From positions 1,704,548-1,768,547 of the forward strand of contig NZ_NRSW01000001.1 in NCBI RefSeq assembly GCF_002288635.1: a stretch of 64,000 bases of DNA, written 5' to 3'. This stretch comes from Mucilaginibacter sp. MD40 (GTDB lineage Bacteria; Bacteroidota; Bacteroidia; Sphingobacteriales; Sphingobacteriaceae). This document shows, piece by piece, positions 7,884 to 16,159 of the stretch; the stretch's first letter is position 1, and each line of letters starts with the position of its first letter. A program made the translations under genes and the position numbers. The notes below the pieces were generated by a model that was given only the letters and a program-made list of their open reading frames with translations, was not told the origin of the DNA and did not search any database.

Positions 7884-8897
7884 ATGGATTTAAAAGGAAA
7901 ATCAATCCTTGTAACAGGTGGTACAGGGTCATTCGGTAAAAAGTTTATCGAAACCATTTTAACTAATTACCCTGAAGTAAAGAGAGTAATAGTTTATTCG
8001 CGCGATGAGCTGAAGCAATTTGAAATGGCTCAGCAGTTTAGCCCGGAAAAATATAAAGCCATCAGATATTTTATTGGTGATGTAAGAGATAAAGAGCGTT
8101 TGAAAAGGGCATGCGAAAACGTTGATATCATTATCCACGCGGCCGCGCTGAAGCAGGTACCGGCTGCTGAGTATAACCCGATGGAGTGCATCAAGACTAA
8201 TATCTTTGGTGCTGAAAACGTGATTGACGCTGCTTTGGATTCTAACGTTACGGACGTAGTAGCATTGTCAACAGATAAAGCTGCCGCCCCGATAAACCTG
8301 TATGGTGCAACTAAACTTTGTTCTGATAAGTTGTTTGTTGCCGCAAACAACATGAAAGGCTCACGCGACCTTAAATTCTCTGTAGTGAGATATGGTAACG
8401 TTATGGGTTCAAGAGGTTCGGTTATTCCGTTCTTCCTTTCAAAACGCGACTCAGGGGTGTTGCCTATTACTGATGAGAAAATGACCCGTTTTAATATCTC
8501 ATTAGAAGATGGTGTTAAAATGGTATTGCATGCTTTAGAAAATGCATGGGGCGGCGAAATATTTGTTCCAAAGATCCCTTCTTATCGTATAGGTGATGTA
8601 GCTGATGCTGTTGGCCCTAAATGCGAGAAGGTAGTAACCGGTATAAGGCCGGGTGAGAAGATCCACGAAGAAATGATCACCGCTTCAGACTCATACAATA
8701 CGGTTGACGTAGGTACATACTATGTTATTCTGCCACAAACTTTTAGGTATACTAAAGAAGATTACATGAAAGCCAATAACGCCCATGAAGTACCGGCAGG
8801 TTTCGAGTACAACTCTGGCTCAAATGATGAGTGGCTGGATGTTGACGGTATCAGAGGGTTGATCAAAGATCACATAGATCCGGAATTTACTTACTAA
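7884..8897 (+). CDS. pseB: UDP-GlcNAc 4,6-dehydratase (inverting), PseB-like
   Basis: A short-form SDR dehydratase that makes a UDP-2-acetamido-2,6-dideoxy-hexos-4-ulose, inverting C5 in characterised PseB proteins. The NAD motif GGTGSFGKKF starts near residue 12, followed by the PseB-typical YSRDELKQFEMA. The catalytic triad includes Tyr140-xxx-Lys144 (NLYGATK). The length of 337 aa is usual for PseB. It differs from the large membrane-bound dehydratase at 30371, which has Met in place of Tyr. No PseC-like aminotransferase follows; the next gene is an RmlD-like reductase. Confidence 0.88.
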   Translation: MDLKGKSILVTGGTGSFGKKFIETILTNYPEVKRVIVYSRDELKQFEMAQQFSPEKYKAIRYFIGDVRDKERLKRACENVDIIIHAAALKQVPAAEYNPMECIKTNIFGAENVIDAALDSNVTDVVALSTDKAAAPINLYGATKLCSDKLFVAANNMKGSRDLKFSVVRYGNVMGSRGSVIPFFLSKRDSGVLPITDEKMTRFNISLEDGVKMVLHALENAWGGEIFVPKIPSYRIGDVADAVGPKCEKVVTGIRPGEKIHEEMITASDSYNTVDVGTYYVILPQTFRYTKEDYMKANNAHEVPAGFEYNSGSNDEWLDVDGIRGLIKDHIDPEFTY

Positions 8898-8910
8898 GCT
8901 AACGTTACTT

Positions 8911-9774
8911 ATGCAGCAGGAAAGGGTTTTAGTATTAGGGGCAGCATCATGGTTGGGCTATTTATTGCTTAACCAGCTTGGCTCTACCAATTCTGCAACA
9001 GTTTTAGGCGGTACCCTGCATCAGCTCGATGTTGATTTTGAGATGCCGGTAACTAAGTATAAACCCACCGGTTACGATGATTATGTGCAAGCCATAGATG
9101 AGTTTGCTCCAACCGTTTTAGTTAATTTTCTAAGAGGCGAGGATGAGCAGGGCTTGCAAATTCATCAACACTGTATTGCTTATGCAACTGCCAGCGGCGC
9201 GTATTACGTATACGCCTCATCGGTCCTGGCGTTGGATGGTTACACAGATGTGCCCCTTACAGAAGACCTGCCCGCAAATAGTCTTTCGGAATACGGCATA
9301 TTCAAAGGTCGGTGCGAAGATCTGCTGAAAGCTTCATCAATTAACTGGTGTGCTTTACGTTTCGCCTCTTTGCAGGGATGGGTGCCGCACCGTGTTACCC
9401 GTAACGAGAACTTGCTGAAGAAACTTCAGTCAGGCCAACAAATAACGGTTGACAGGGGAGTAGTTCAAAACCGCATGCTGGCCAGTGATATGATCAAAGG
9501 TGTAGCCATGCTGATAGCTCAACGGGTAAACGGCATTATCCATTTTGGTAGTACCGATAGCTCAGAAGAATATCATTTTTTACGGGAGCAGGCAAAAGCT
9601 TTCGGGTATTCGCCAGATCTGGTAACCAGCGGCAGCCAGCGTAAGGTAAACCTGGTGGCCATTCCCGGCCGCATTTTTGAATTGTTTGGCGATGAATTTA
9701 AAACCACTGAGCAGGATACGCTGAATGGTTTGCTGGCCATACCCCAACTTAAACAATACACTAATTTCAATTAG
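8911..9774 (+). CDS. RmlD-like NAD(P)-dependent sugar 4-ketoreductase/SDR
   Basis: Extended SDR resembling dTDP-4-dehydrorhamnose reductase. The N-terminal cofactor loop is divergent (VLVLGAASWLGYLLLNQL). A VNFLRGEDEQG stretch and a Ser-bearing strand YVYASSVLALDG follow. The catalytic Tyr128-xxx-Lys132 is in EYGIFKGRCE. The length of 287 aa is typical of RmlD. It lies 13 bases after the PseB-like gene and two bases before the NeuB-like gene. It therefore probably acts on the PseB product, reducing the 4-keto group to a hydroxyl where PseC would install an amine. That role is inferred. A 4-epimerase is an alternative. Confidence 0.75.
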   Translation: MQQERVLVLGAASWLGYLLLNQLGSTNSATVLGGTLHQLDVDFEMPVTKYKPTGYDDYVQAIDEFAPTVLVNFLRGEDEQGLQIHQHCIAYATASGAYYVYASSVLALDGYTDVPLTEDLPANSLSEYGIFKGRCEDLLKASSINWCALRFASLQGWVPHRVTRNENLLKKLQSGQQITVDRGVVQNRMLASDMIKGVAMLIAQRVNGIIHFGSTDSSEEYHFLREQAKAFGYSPDLVTSGSQRKVNLVAIPGRIFELFGDEFKTTEQDTLNGLLAIPQLKQYTNFN

Positions 9775-9776
9775 CC

Positions 9777-10949
9777 ATGAGCGTAAGAATAGACAATAAA
9801 ATAATTGATGTTAATAACCCGGTATATTTTATAGCGGATATCGCATCAAATCATGCGGGCGACCTGGCAAAAGCCAAGGAACTGATCTATGCTTGTTCTG
9901 AATCGGGCGTTGACGCGGTTAAAATGCAGAATTTTAGCGCCGAAACCATCGTTTCCGACCATGGTTTTAAAAACCTTACCAATGTTACCACGCACCAAAG
10001 CAAATGGAAAACATCGGTATTTGAATCATATAAAGCGGCATCCATCCCATTGGAGTGGACGCTTGAACTAAAAGAGCTTACCGAAAAGCTTAACATGTCG
10101 TACTTCACCTCGCCTTATTCGCTTGAGCTGGTAAGGGCAGTTGAACCTTATGTATCGGCGTTTAAACTTGGTTCGGGTGATATTACCTGGCACGAGGAGA
10201 TCGAATTAATGGCATCATACCCTAAGCCATTAATTATTGCCACCGGTGCCAGCACGCTTGAGGAAGTAAAGCTCGCGGTAGAAGCCGCCCTTAAAAAAAC
10301 TGATAACATCTTGTTGCTGCAATGCAACACCAACTATACCGCAAGGCATGGCGAACCGGAGAGCGCTACGCGCGAACGTTTCAGTAACCTGAACCTAAAG
10401 GTGCTGGATACTTACAACAAGTTATGGCCGGGTATCCCTGTAGGTCTTTCAGACCATACACATGGTAGTTTGAGTGTGCTGGCGGCAGTAGGCTTATTTG
10501 ACTGTTGCGCGGTAGAAAAGCACTTTACTTTTGACAGTTCTCTGGAAGGACAGGATCATGCGTTCTCCATGATGCCGGCCGAGTGGAAGAAGATGGTTGA
10601 TGAAACCAGAGCTTTGAAGGCCGATCTTCGTCCGGGTTTGTCATTTGATGAGCGCTTTGCCATTACCGCCAAGCATGTGGATAATGTAGAGTATCTAAAG
10701 CTGTCGATCGGTACCGGTATCAAGGAGGTTGAGGAGAATGAGCAAAATACCGTAATTGTACAAAGGCGTGCCGTACGTGCGGCTAAAGCGTTAAAGGCAG
10801 GTACTGTGCTAAGCGCTGATGACCTTATAGTATTGCGCCCTTGCCCTAAAGACGCGCTTCCACCTTATCGTATGAATGAGCTGATAGGCAAAGAGCTGAC
10901 TACCGACATCGAGAACGGAGATTGTGTTAAACTTTCACAGGTAAACTAA
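9777..10949 (+). CDS. Nonulosonic acid synthase (NeuB/PseI/SpsE family)
   Basis: Condenses phosphoenolpyruvate with a 2-acetamido-hexose to give a nine-carbon 2-keto acid. The TIM-barrel NeuB domain covers about residues 15-290, with FIADIASNHAGDLAKAKELI, SYFTSPYSLELV, FKLGSGDITWHEEIELMASY, IIATGASTLEEVKLAVEAAL, GLSDHTHG and VEKHFTFDSSLEGQDHAFSM. A SAF (antifreeze-like) domain follows from about residue 325 (RAVRAAKALKAGTVLSADDL). The length of 390 aa is slightly longer than the usual 335-350. Its stop overlaps the next ATG (TAATG), so the two genes are translationally coupled. The precise sugar is not determined by sequence. Confidence 0.92.
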   Translation: MSVRIDNKIIDVNNPVYFIADIASNHAGDLAKAKELIYACSESGVDAVKMQNFSAETIVSDHGFKNLTNVTTHQSKWKTSVFESYKAASIPLEWTLELKELTEKLNMSYFTSPYSLELVRAVEPYVSAFKLGSGDITWHEEIELMASYPKPLIIATGASTLEEVKLAVEAALKKTDNILLLQCNTNYTARHGEPESATRERFSNLNLKVLDTYNKLWPGIPVGLSDHTHGSLSVLAAVGLFDCCAVEKHFTFDSSLEGQDHAFSMMPAEWKKMVDETRALKADLRPGLSFDERFAITAKHVDNVEYLKLSIGTGIKEVEENEQNTVIVQRRAVRAAKALKAGTVLSADDLIVLRPCPKDALPPYRMNELIGKELTTDIENGDCVKLSQVN

Positions 10950-11419
10950 TGGAAAGCTGGTACAATAACCCCTATCCCGAAGGTACCACCCAGCATGAAA
11001 TATGGGAAGTATTGATCAAAAATGATTTTGAAGGCTTTCTTTCCAAAGGTTGGGACTTTGTTAAGGGCGACTTTATAGAAGAGGGTTTTTTTGGCATAGA
11101 TATGGCCAAAAGCAATAATCCGCAGGATTGGAAATTAACCTATCCCTCCTTAGGAGCCTACAGGGATGCTTGGGTAAAGGATAGCCTCGACTTTGCCGGT
11201 AAACAATTTATTTCGGACCCCCGCGAAATATTCTACCGGACTACCAAGCTTGAAAACTTTGATTTTCAGGATAACCAGGTATTGGTACACAAAGTATTTA
11301 ATGGTGTACTCGAACTGGTTAACGGCGAAACAATTGAGCTTAAGTGGCGCAGTTTATTTCTTTTAAGAAATAAACAAGGCTGGAAAATAGCCGGCTTTTG
11401 CGGTTACATGCACGAGTAA
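10949..11419 (+). CDS. NTF2/SnoaL-like small protein in the nonulosonate module
   Basis: 156-aa soluble protein with no catalytic motif I can name. An N-terminal helix (TQHEIWEVLIKNDFEGFLSK, then DWDF-like KGDFIEEGFFGID) leads into a strand-rich C-terminal half (NQVLVHKVFNGVLELVNG, LKWRSLFLLRNKQGWKIAGF). This suggests the NTF2/SnoaL cone fold, which can bind small molecules or act as an isomerase. It is coupled to the NeuB-like gene (TAATG) and followed 15 bases later by the PseG-like gene, so a role in precursor isomerisation or modification is likely but unproven. Confidence 0.6.
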   Translation: MESWYNNPYPEGTTQHEIWEVLIKNDFEGFLSKGWDFVKGDFIEEGFFGIDMAKSNNPQDWKLTYPSLGAYRDAWVKDSLDFAGKQFISDPREIFYRTTKLENFDFQDNQVLVHKVFNGVLELVNGETIELKWRSLFLLRNKQGWKIAGFCGYMHE

Positions 11420-11434
11420 ACATTTAAGATACAA

Positions 11435-12421
11435 ATGAGCAGAATGTTATTTCGGGTTGATGCCAATAATGTAATTGGCAGGGGGCATCTTTCGCGCACG
11501 ATAGCTGTCGCAGAGATGTTTCGCGAAAAATTTGAAATTATATTCGTCATTATCGCTGATAATAAAGATTACTGTGCCCCCCTGCTGCAGGATTGGGCCG
11601 CTACTTACATCAACAATGATCATAACATTGAAGCCGTACTAAAAGGCGATGATATTATTTGGCTTGATGGCTACCATTTTAACAACGCCTGGGTAAGTGA
11701 ACTAAAGACGAAGGTAAAATTGGTTGTTGAGATCAATGACCTGCCCGAAGATGCCTACGGGGCCGATGTGATTGTTAATCATTGCCCCGGGATATCCGAA
11801 GACAAATACAAAGACATTAATGACCTGAAAATATTAACCGGGCTTAATTATGCCATGCTACGGCCGGCGTTTTTAGAAAGCGCGAAACAAACAGTACAAG
11901 CCGCACCCGATGGCCACGGCATATTTGTTTGCTTTGGCGGGGCCGACCCATACCGCATAGGTTACCATTTTGTTGACCTTTTGCTAAAACAGGGCTTTAG
12001 GGATACGATATATTTGGTGACACCTGACGCCAGCATACATTTTAATGATCATGCAAATGGCCAAAATGTAAAAATGTTCACCAATCTTAATCAGGAAGAG
12101 ATGACTTTTTACATGAAAGCGTCGCGCGTTGTGGTGGTACCATCAAGCACCTTAAGCTTTGAAGCCATTGCATTGCGTAAGCCCGTTTACACCGTTTACT
12201 ATGTAGATAACCAGCAATACATATATGCCGGTTTAGTAAAAGAGCAGTTGGCTTATGGCGCGGGGCATGTACAATCAGCCGGGGATGTTGCACAGATGAT
12301 GCGGCCCTTTGGCGATTTTTACCGCGATGATGCAGCGCAGCAGGCGATGATCAATGCGCAGGTAAAAGCGTTGGATGGTTACTCTGACCAACGACTTCGG
12401 GATGCCGTAATTGATTTTTAA
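11435..12421 (+). CDS. PseG/SpsG-like nucleotide-sugar hydrolase
   Basis: Member of the PseG group, GT-B-fold hydrolases related to MurG that remove UDP from a UDP-6-deoxy-HexNAc before the NeuB-type condensation. The N-terminal loop VDANNVIGRGHLSRTIAVAEMF matches the glycine-rich, His-containing PseG signature (GxGHxxR). The central GIFVCFGGADPYRIGYHFVD and the late VVVPSSTLSFEAIALRKPVY are GT28-like nucleotide contacts. The length of 328 aa is normal. It supports UDP-sugar rather than free-ManNAc chemistry for the nonulosonic acid made here. Confidence 0.83.
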   Translation: MSRMLFRVDANNVIGRGHLSRTIAVAEMFREKFEIIFVIIADNKDYCAPLLQDWAATYINNDHNIEAVLKGDDIIWLDGYHFNNAWVSELKTKVKLVVEINDLPEDAYGADVIVNHCPGISEDKYKDINDLKILTGLNYAMLRPAFLESAKQTVQAAPDGHGIFVCFGGADPYRIGYHFVDLLLKQGFRDTIYLVTPDASIHFNDHANGQNVKMFTNLNQEEMTFYMKASRVVVVPSSTLSFEAIALRKPVYTVYYVDNQQYIYAGLVKEQLAYGAGHVQSAGDVAQMMRPFGDFYRDDAAQQAMINAQVKALDGYSDQRLRDAVIDF

Positions 12422-12451
12422 AGTTTTAATACCAGGAGTTTTATATAGAAT

Positions 12452-14053
12452 ATGAAAGGCAATACAACATCAAATACATCTGTTTTAACAAAGGCAAAAC
12501 GCCTTGTCAAAAACCTTCTTCAGGATAAGTATTTGTCAGATACCTTTAAAGGCATTAATTATCCTCCTGTAACCAAGGGAAGTATACTCATGTATGTGGC
12601 TATAGGTAACATGTACCTTACGCCGTTGGAAATATTAATGTATCACTTATTGAGGATGGAAGGCTACGATGTAGACTATCTGATATATGATAATGCCGTT
12701 CCGTTAAATGAACTGATCACAAAAAAAGTACTGAACGAGGTAGGTAAAGATGCTTTTTGGACTAAAGTAGTTGCTGATGCTGAAAGGATACTTAAAGCAT
12801 CAAATGTGAACTATTCATTTATAAAATTCCCTGCTGTAATAGACCAGCTGATACAACCTGTAAAGAACAACCTGGACGCGATACTAAAATTTACCTATGA
12901 TGGAATCGATTTTGGCGATATCGTTTTAGGGGTGATGTACCGCTTTTATAAATCAACCAATTTTGAAAGCGACGCTGCTGATAGGGCTGCTGAGTTTCTG
13001 AAAACCGCGCTGGCCAATTATATGCAGGTTAAAGAGCAATGTGAGCGTAAAGCATATAAATACGTGATGTTTTCGCATGGTATCTACTGTACCTGGCAGC
13101 CGGTGGCCGAGTATTGCCGTTTAAATCACATTAATTACGTTTGTTATGATCGTGGCAAACGCAACGCGTCAACCAATTTTAACATTAACCAGCCATCGCC
13201 AGACTGGAGCTTTAACACCGCATGGGAACGGTTTACAGGCCGTAAGCTTACTGAGCAGGAATATGGTATGGTAAAGCAATATATGGCCGACAGGGAACTG
13301 CAAAAAGGCGATGTGTACTCTTATAACCCTGCGCCGAGGCAGGCAGATATCCTTGCAGTAAAAAAAGAGTTAGGTATTCATCCATCGGCTAAGGTGATCA
13401 CTATTTTCACCAACCTGATATGGGATGCCGCCAATGTTGCGCGGGATATCGCTTTTAAATCGGCACTGGATTGTATTGTACAAACCATAGAGTACTACAA
13501 AAACAACCCTGATGTACATATCGCTATCCGCAGCCACCCTGCTGAAAAGGTACTGGGTACTAATGAACGTTATGGCAGCCTGATAAAAGAAAAATTTAAT
13601 AACAACTTACCGTCAAACGTAAGCATTATTGAACCGGACATGAATGTGAACTCGTTTACGGTGATTGACATGTCTGACATTGGCGTAGTAAACACTTCAA
13701 CCGTTGGGCTGGAGTTTGCCATGATGGGTAAGCCCATTATATTGATCTCTGAAACCAATTACCGTAACAAAGGCTTCACCTATGACCCGGTTACCGGCGC
13801 TGAATATTTCGAAACCCTTAATCGCTTATTGCAAACCGGTGAACTGCTGAAAGACCAGGTTGAACTGGCCGATAAATACTTTTACATGATGATGTTCCTT
13901 TATCAAAAGGATATACCTGTAAACTATAAAAATGGCTTGTTTGATGGGTATAGCTTTAAAAAGCCATCAGACCTACCGGCAACAGATAATATTATAAGGA
14001 TTATTAAAAGCCTGGAACGCCCCGACCTTAAGGATTTTATTTTTTGGGATTAA
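12452..14053 (+). CDS. Capsule-synthesis-type glycosyltransferase (KpsS/KpsC-like), putative nonulosonate transferase
   Basis: 533-aa protein with no signal peptide. The N-terminal half contains MYVAIGNMYLTPLEILMYHL and VMFSHGIYCTWQPVAEYCRL. The C-terminal half contains IRSHPAEKVLG and VVNTSTVGLEFAMMGKPIIL, the arrangement seen in the PF05159-like Capsule_synth/GT-B transferases that handle CMP-Kdo or related acids. It sits directly after the nonulosonic-acid genes and before the flippase, so it is a good candidate for moving the CMP-nonulosonate onto the repeat unit. Family membership is moderately sure; donor specificity is inferred. Confidence 0.6.
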   Translation: MKGNTTSNTSVLTKAKRLVKNLLQDKYLSDTFKGINYPPVTKGSILMYVAIGNMYLTPLEILMYHLLRMEGYDVDYLIYDNAVPLNELITKKVLNEVGKDAFWTKVVADAERILKASNVNYSFIKFPAVIDQLIQPVKNNLDAILKFTYDGIDFGDIVLGVMYRFYKSTNFESDAADRAAEFLKTALANYMQVKEQCERKAYKYVMFSHGIYCTWQPVAEYCRLNHINYVCYDRGKRNASTNFNINQPSPDWSFNTAWERFTGRKLTEQEYGMVKQYMADRELQKGDVYSYNPAPRQADILAVKKELGIHPSAKVITIFTNLIWDAANVARDIAFKSALDCIVQTIEYYKNNPDVHIAIRSHPAEKVLGTNERYGSLIKEKFNNNLPSNVSIIEPDMNVNSFTVIDMSDIGVVNTSTVGLEFAMMGKPIILISETNYRNKGFTYDPVTGAEYFETLNRLLQTGELLKDQVELADKYFYMMMFLYQKDIPVNYKNGLFDGYSFKKPSDLPATDNIIRIIKSLERPDLKDFIFWD

Positions 14054-14091
14054 TATAAGGCAAGCAGATACATACAGTAGCGGGAAGATAG

Positions 14092-15582
14092 ATGGATAAG
14101 AAAAAGGTTTTAAAAGATACGTATAGCAACTATGGTATTTTAGCGGTAAAATTATTTTTAGCGTTTTTTACCACGCCTATTTATCTGGCGGTTTACGGTA
14201 AGGCGCTATACGGCCTTTTTGTGTTATCAACCAGTTTGGCAACATCATTAACCTTTTTGGATTTTGGGGCTGGTAAATCACTTATCAAATACACCGCCGA
14301 ATATCTGTATGATAAGGATAAGCTAAAATACCAGTCGTCGGTTAATACGGCCATATCACTTAATATTATTTCTATGGTAGCGGTGTTAACCATATGCGCT
14401 ATTATTTTATTCAAGGTTGATACATTTTTCCGTATAGACGCTAAAGATGTAGCAGAAGCTCGTGTGCTTTTCCTGATAGCGATATTCAGCACTTTGTTCG
14501 TATTCCTTGATTTTATACCCTCAAACATTCTGCAGGGGGCGGGTATCTTTCATCAGAAAAACGTTTACCAGATCATTATCGTGGTATTAAACATTTTCAT
14601 GATAGCATGGGTTTACTTTCTTAAACCCTCAATTACCGCTTTTGGTATAGCCAGTATGCTGTTGTATGCATTTACGTATTTTATTGATTTTTATCTGGTT
14701 CGAAAGAATGGGCTATTCAAAAACATACGCTTGAAAATTATTATCAACAAGCAATTATTTCAGCAATCATCATTTAAGTATACTAAGGAAATTTTCCTGC
14801 TGTCATTAGTAGGATTCTTTTCCTCCCAGGCCGATAAATTTATTGTAGGTAGTCTTATCAGCGTTTCGGCAGTTTCTATATACACCGTTGTAACTCGTCC
14901 GTTTTTTCTTTTAAGATCACTTACCGCAAATATTTACGCGGTATTGCAGCCTTACATTGTACAAACCAAATCAGCGGGGAAGGATGTGGGGGCGCTTGTA
15001 GTACGCATAACTGTAATGGTCTTTGCCGTATTCTTGTTTGTAATGGTATGCTTTACCATTTTAGGCCAGAAATTTTTTGAGGTATGGATGCATACCACAG
15101 AGTATGACAAATACTTTACCTGGGCGCTTATAGCCGTATTTAACTGGATGCTTACAGGTTTTTACAGTTTAATATACCGCACCATGTTTGTTACGGGCGA
15201 TACCAAAGCTATTTTCAAAATAGAAGCCATCACCGCTACATTAAACGGTATATTCTCCATCGTATTAACGTATTATTTGGGCTTTTACGGGGTGATATTA
15301 GGTACAACCATACAAACTTTTTTCTTGTGTATATTTATGTACAGGGCCGGTAATAGCCTTTATTCTATACATCTAAAGCAAATATTCACAGCTAATTTTA
15401 ACTGGTTTTTATTGTTTTCTGTTGTGTTGATAGGGTTTACGGGCTATTATACCCATTGGACTTTTAAATTACATATAGCTGCCATGTTACTGGAGATGCT
15501 GGTATTACTGCCCGTATTCGGCTTTTTCCTGTATCGCGAAAATATATTGAAAGCATTTAAGTTAAGGGCGGCTAAAGCTTAG
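14092..15582 (+). CDS. wzx: Oligosaccharide flippase (Wzx)
   Basis: Integral membrane MOP/MATE-superfamily protein that moves undecaprenyl-linked repeat units across the inner membrane. The 496-aa sequence has about 12-14 hydrophobic helices, e.g. YGILAVKLFLAFFTTPIYLA at the start and SVVLIGFTGYYTHWTF near the end. A family-like cytosolic FGAGKSLIKYTAEY loop lies near residue 60. It lies between the capsule-type transferase and an acyltransferase, the usual position in Wzx/Wzy loci. Confidence 0.9.
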   Translation: MDKKKVLKDTYSNYGILAVKLFLAFFTTPIYLAVYGKALYGLFVLSTSLATSLTFLDFGAGKSLIKYTAEYLYDKDKLKYQSSVNTAISLNIISMVAVLTICAIILFKVDTFFRIDAKDVAEARVLFLIAIFSTLFVFLDFIPSNILQGAGIFHQKNVYQIIIVVLNIFMIAWVYFLKPSITAFGIASMLLYAFTYFIDFYLVRKNGLFKNIRLKIIINKQLFQQSSFKYTKEIFLLSLVGFFSSQADKFIVGSLISVSAVSIYTVVTRPFFLLRSLTANIYAVLQPYIVQTKSAGKDVGALVVRITVMVFAVFLFVMVCFTILGQKFFEVWMHTTEYDKYFTWALIAVFNWMLTGFYSLIYRTMFVTGDTKAIFKIEAITATLNGIFSIVLTYYLGFYGVILGTTIQTFFLCIFMYRAGNSLYSIHLKQIFTANFNWFLLFSVVLIGFTGYYTHWTFKLHIAAMLLEMLVLLPVFGFFLYRENILKAFKLRAAKA

Positions 15583-15602
15583 CGGGATAATAACAATATG
15601 AT

Positions 15603-16157
15603 ATGAAAAGCTTTCTTGTAAAACTTTTGGGTGTTTTTATCTCCTTTAAAAGCTACCTGTTTAATAACTGGCTAATGTATTTTCCGTCGCATACTTTAAG
15701 GGCGTTTTTGATGAAACGCACCATTAAATCGTTCGGTAAAGAGTCGTCTGTTCTGATGGGGGTTGAAGTAAGGGCTGGTAGTAATGTGAGTATCGGTAAC
15801 AATACCATTATTAATCAAAAGGTTTTACTGGATGGCCGTGGCGGCAAATTGGTTATTGGCAATAATGTAGACATAGCTCAGGAAACCAACATATGGACCT
15901 TGGAGCACGATGTGCATGACGATTACCATGTATCTAAAGGAGCTGATGTGATTATTGAGGATTATGTATGGATAGCCTCAAGAGTAACCATTTTGCCGGG
16001 GGTAACCATTGGCAGGGGCGCAGTGGTAGCCAGTAACAGTGTGGTAACCAAAAATGTGGAACCTCTTACAATTGTAGGCGGTGTGCCTGCAAAGCTCATT
16101 GGCCAGCGTAAAAGTAATTTACTTTATAAGTTAAACTATCGCCCGTTATTCAGATAA
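15603..16157 (+). CDS. Hexapeptide-repeat acyltransferase (WcaF/maltose O-acetyltransferase-like)
   Basis: 184-aa left-handed beta-helix protein with repeats such as VRAGSNVSIGNNTIINQKVL, GNNVDIAQETNIWTLEHDVH and VIIEDYVWIASRVTILPGV, ending in VVTKNVEPLTIVGGVPAKLI. The His in LEHDVHD and the late GVPAK turn are typical of acetyl-CoA-dependent O-acetyltransferases. A basic, aromatic N-terminal stretch may associate with the membrane. It probably O-acetylates the repeat unit; the acceptor cannot be told. It ends three bases before the next glycosyltransferase gene. Confidence 0.82.
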   Translation: MKSFLVKLLGVFISFKSYLFNNWLMYFPSHTLRAFLMKRTIKSFGKESSVLMGVEVRAGSNVSIGNNTIINQKVLLDGRGGKLVIGNNVDIAQETNIWTLEHDVHDDYHVSKGADVIIEDYVWIASRVTILPGVTIGRGAVVASNSVVTKNVEPLTIVGGVPAKLIGQRKSNLLYKLNYRPLFR

Positions 16158-16159
16158 GT

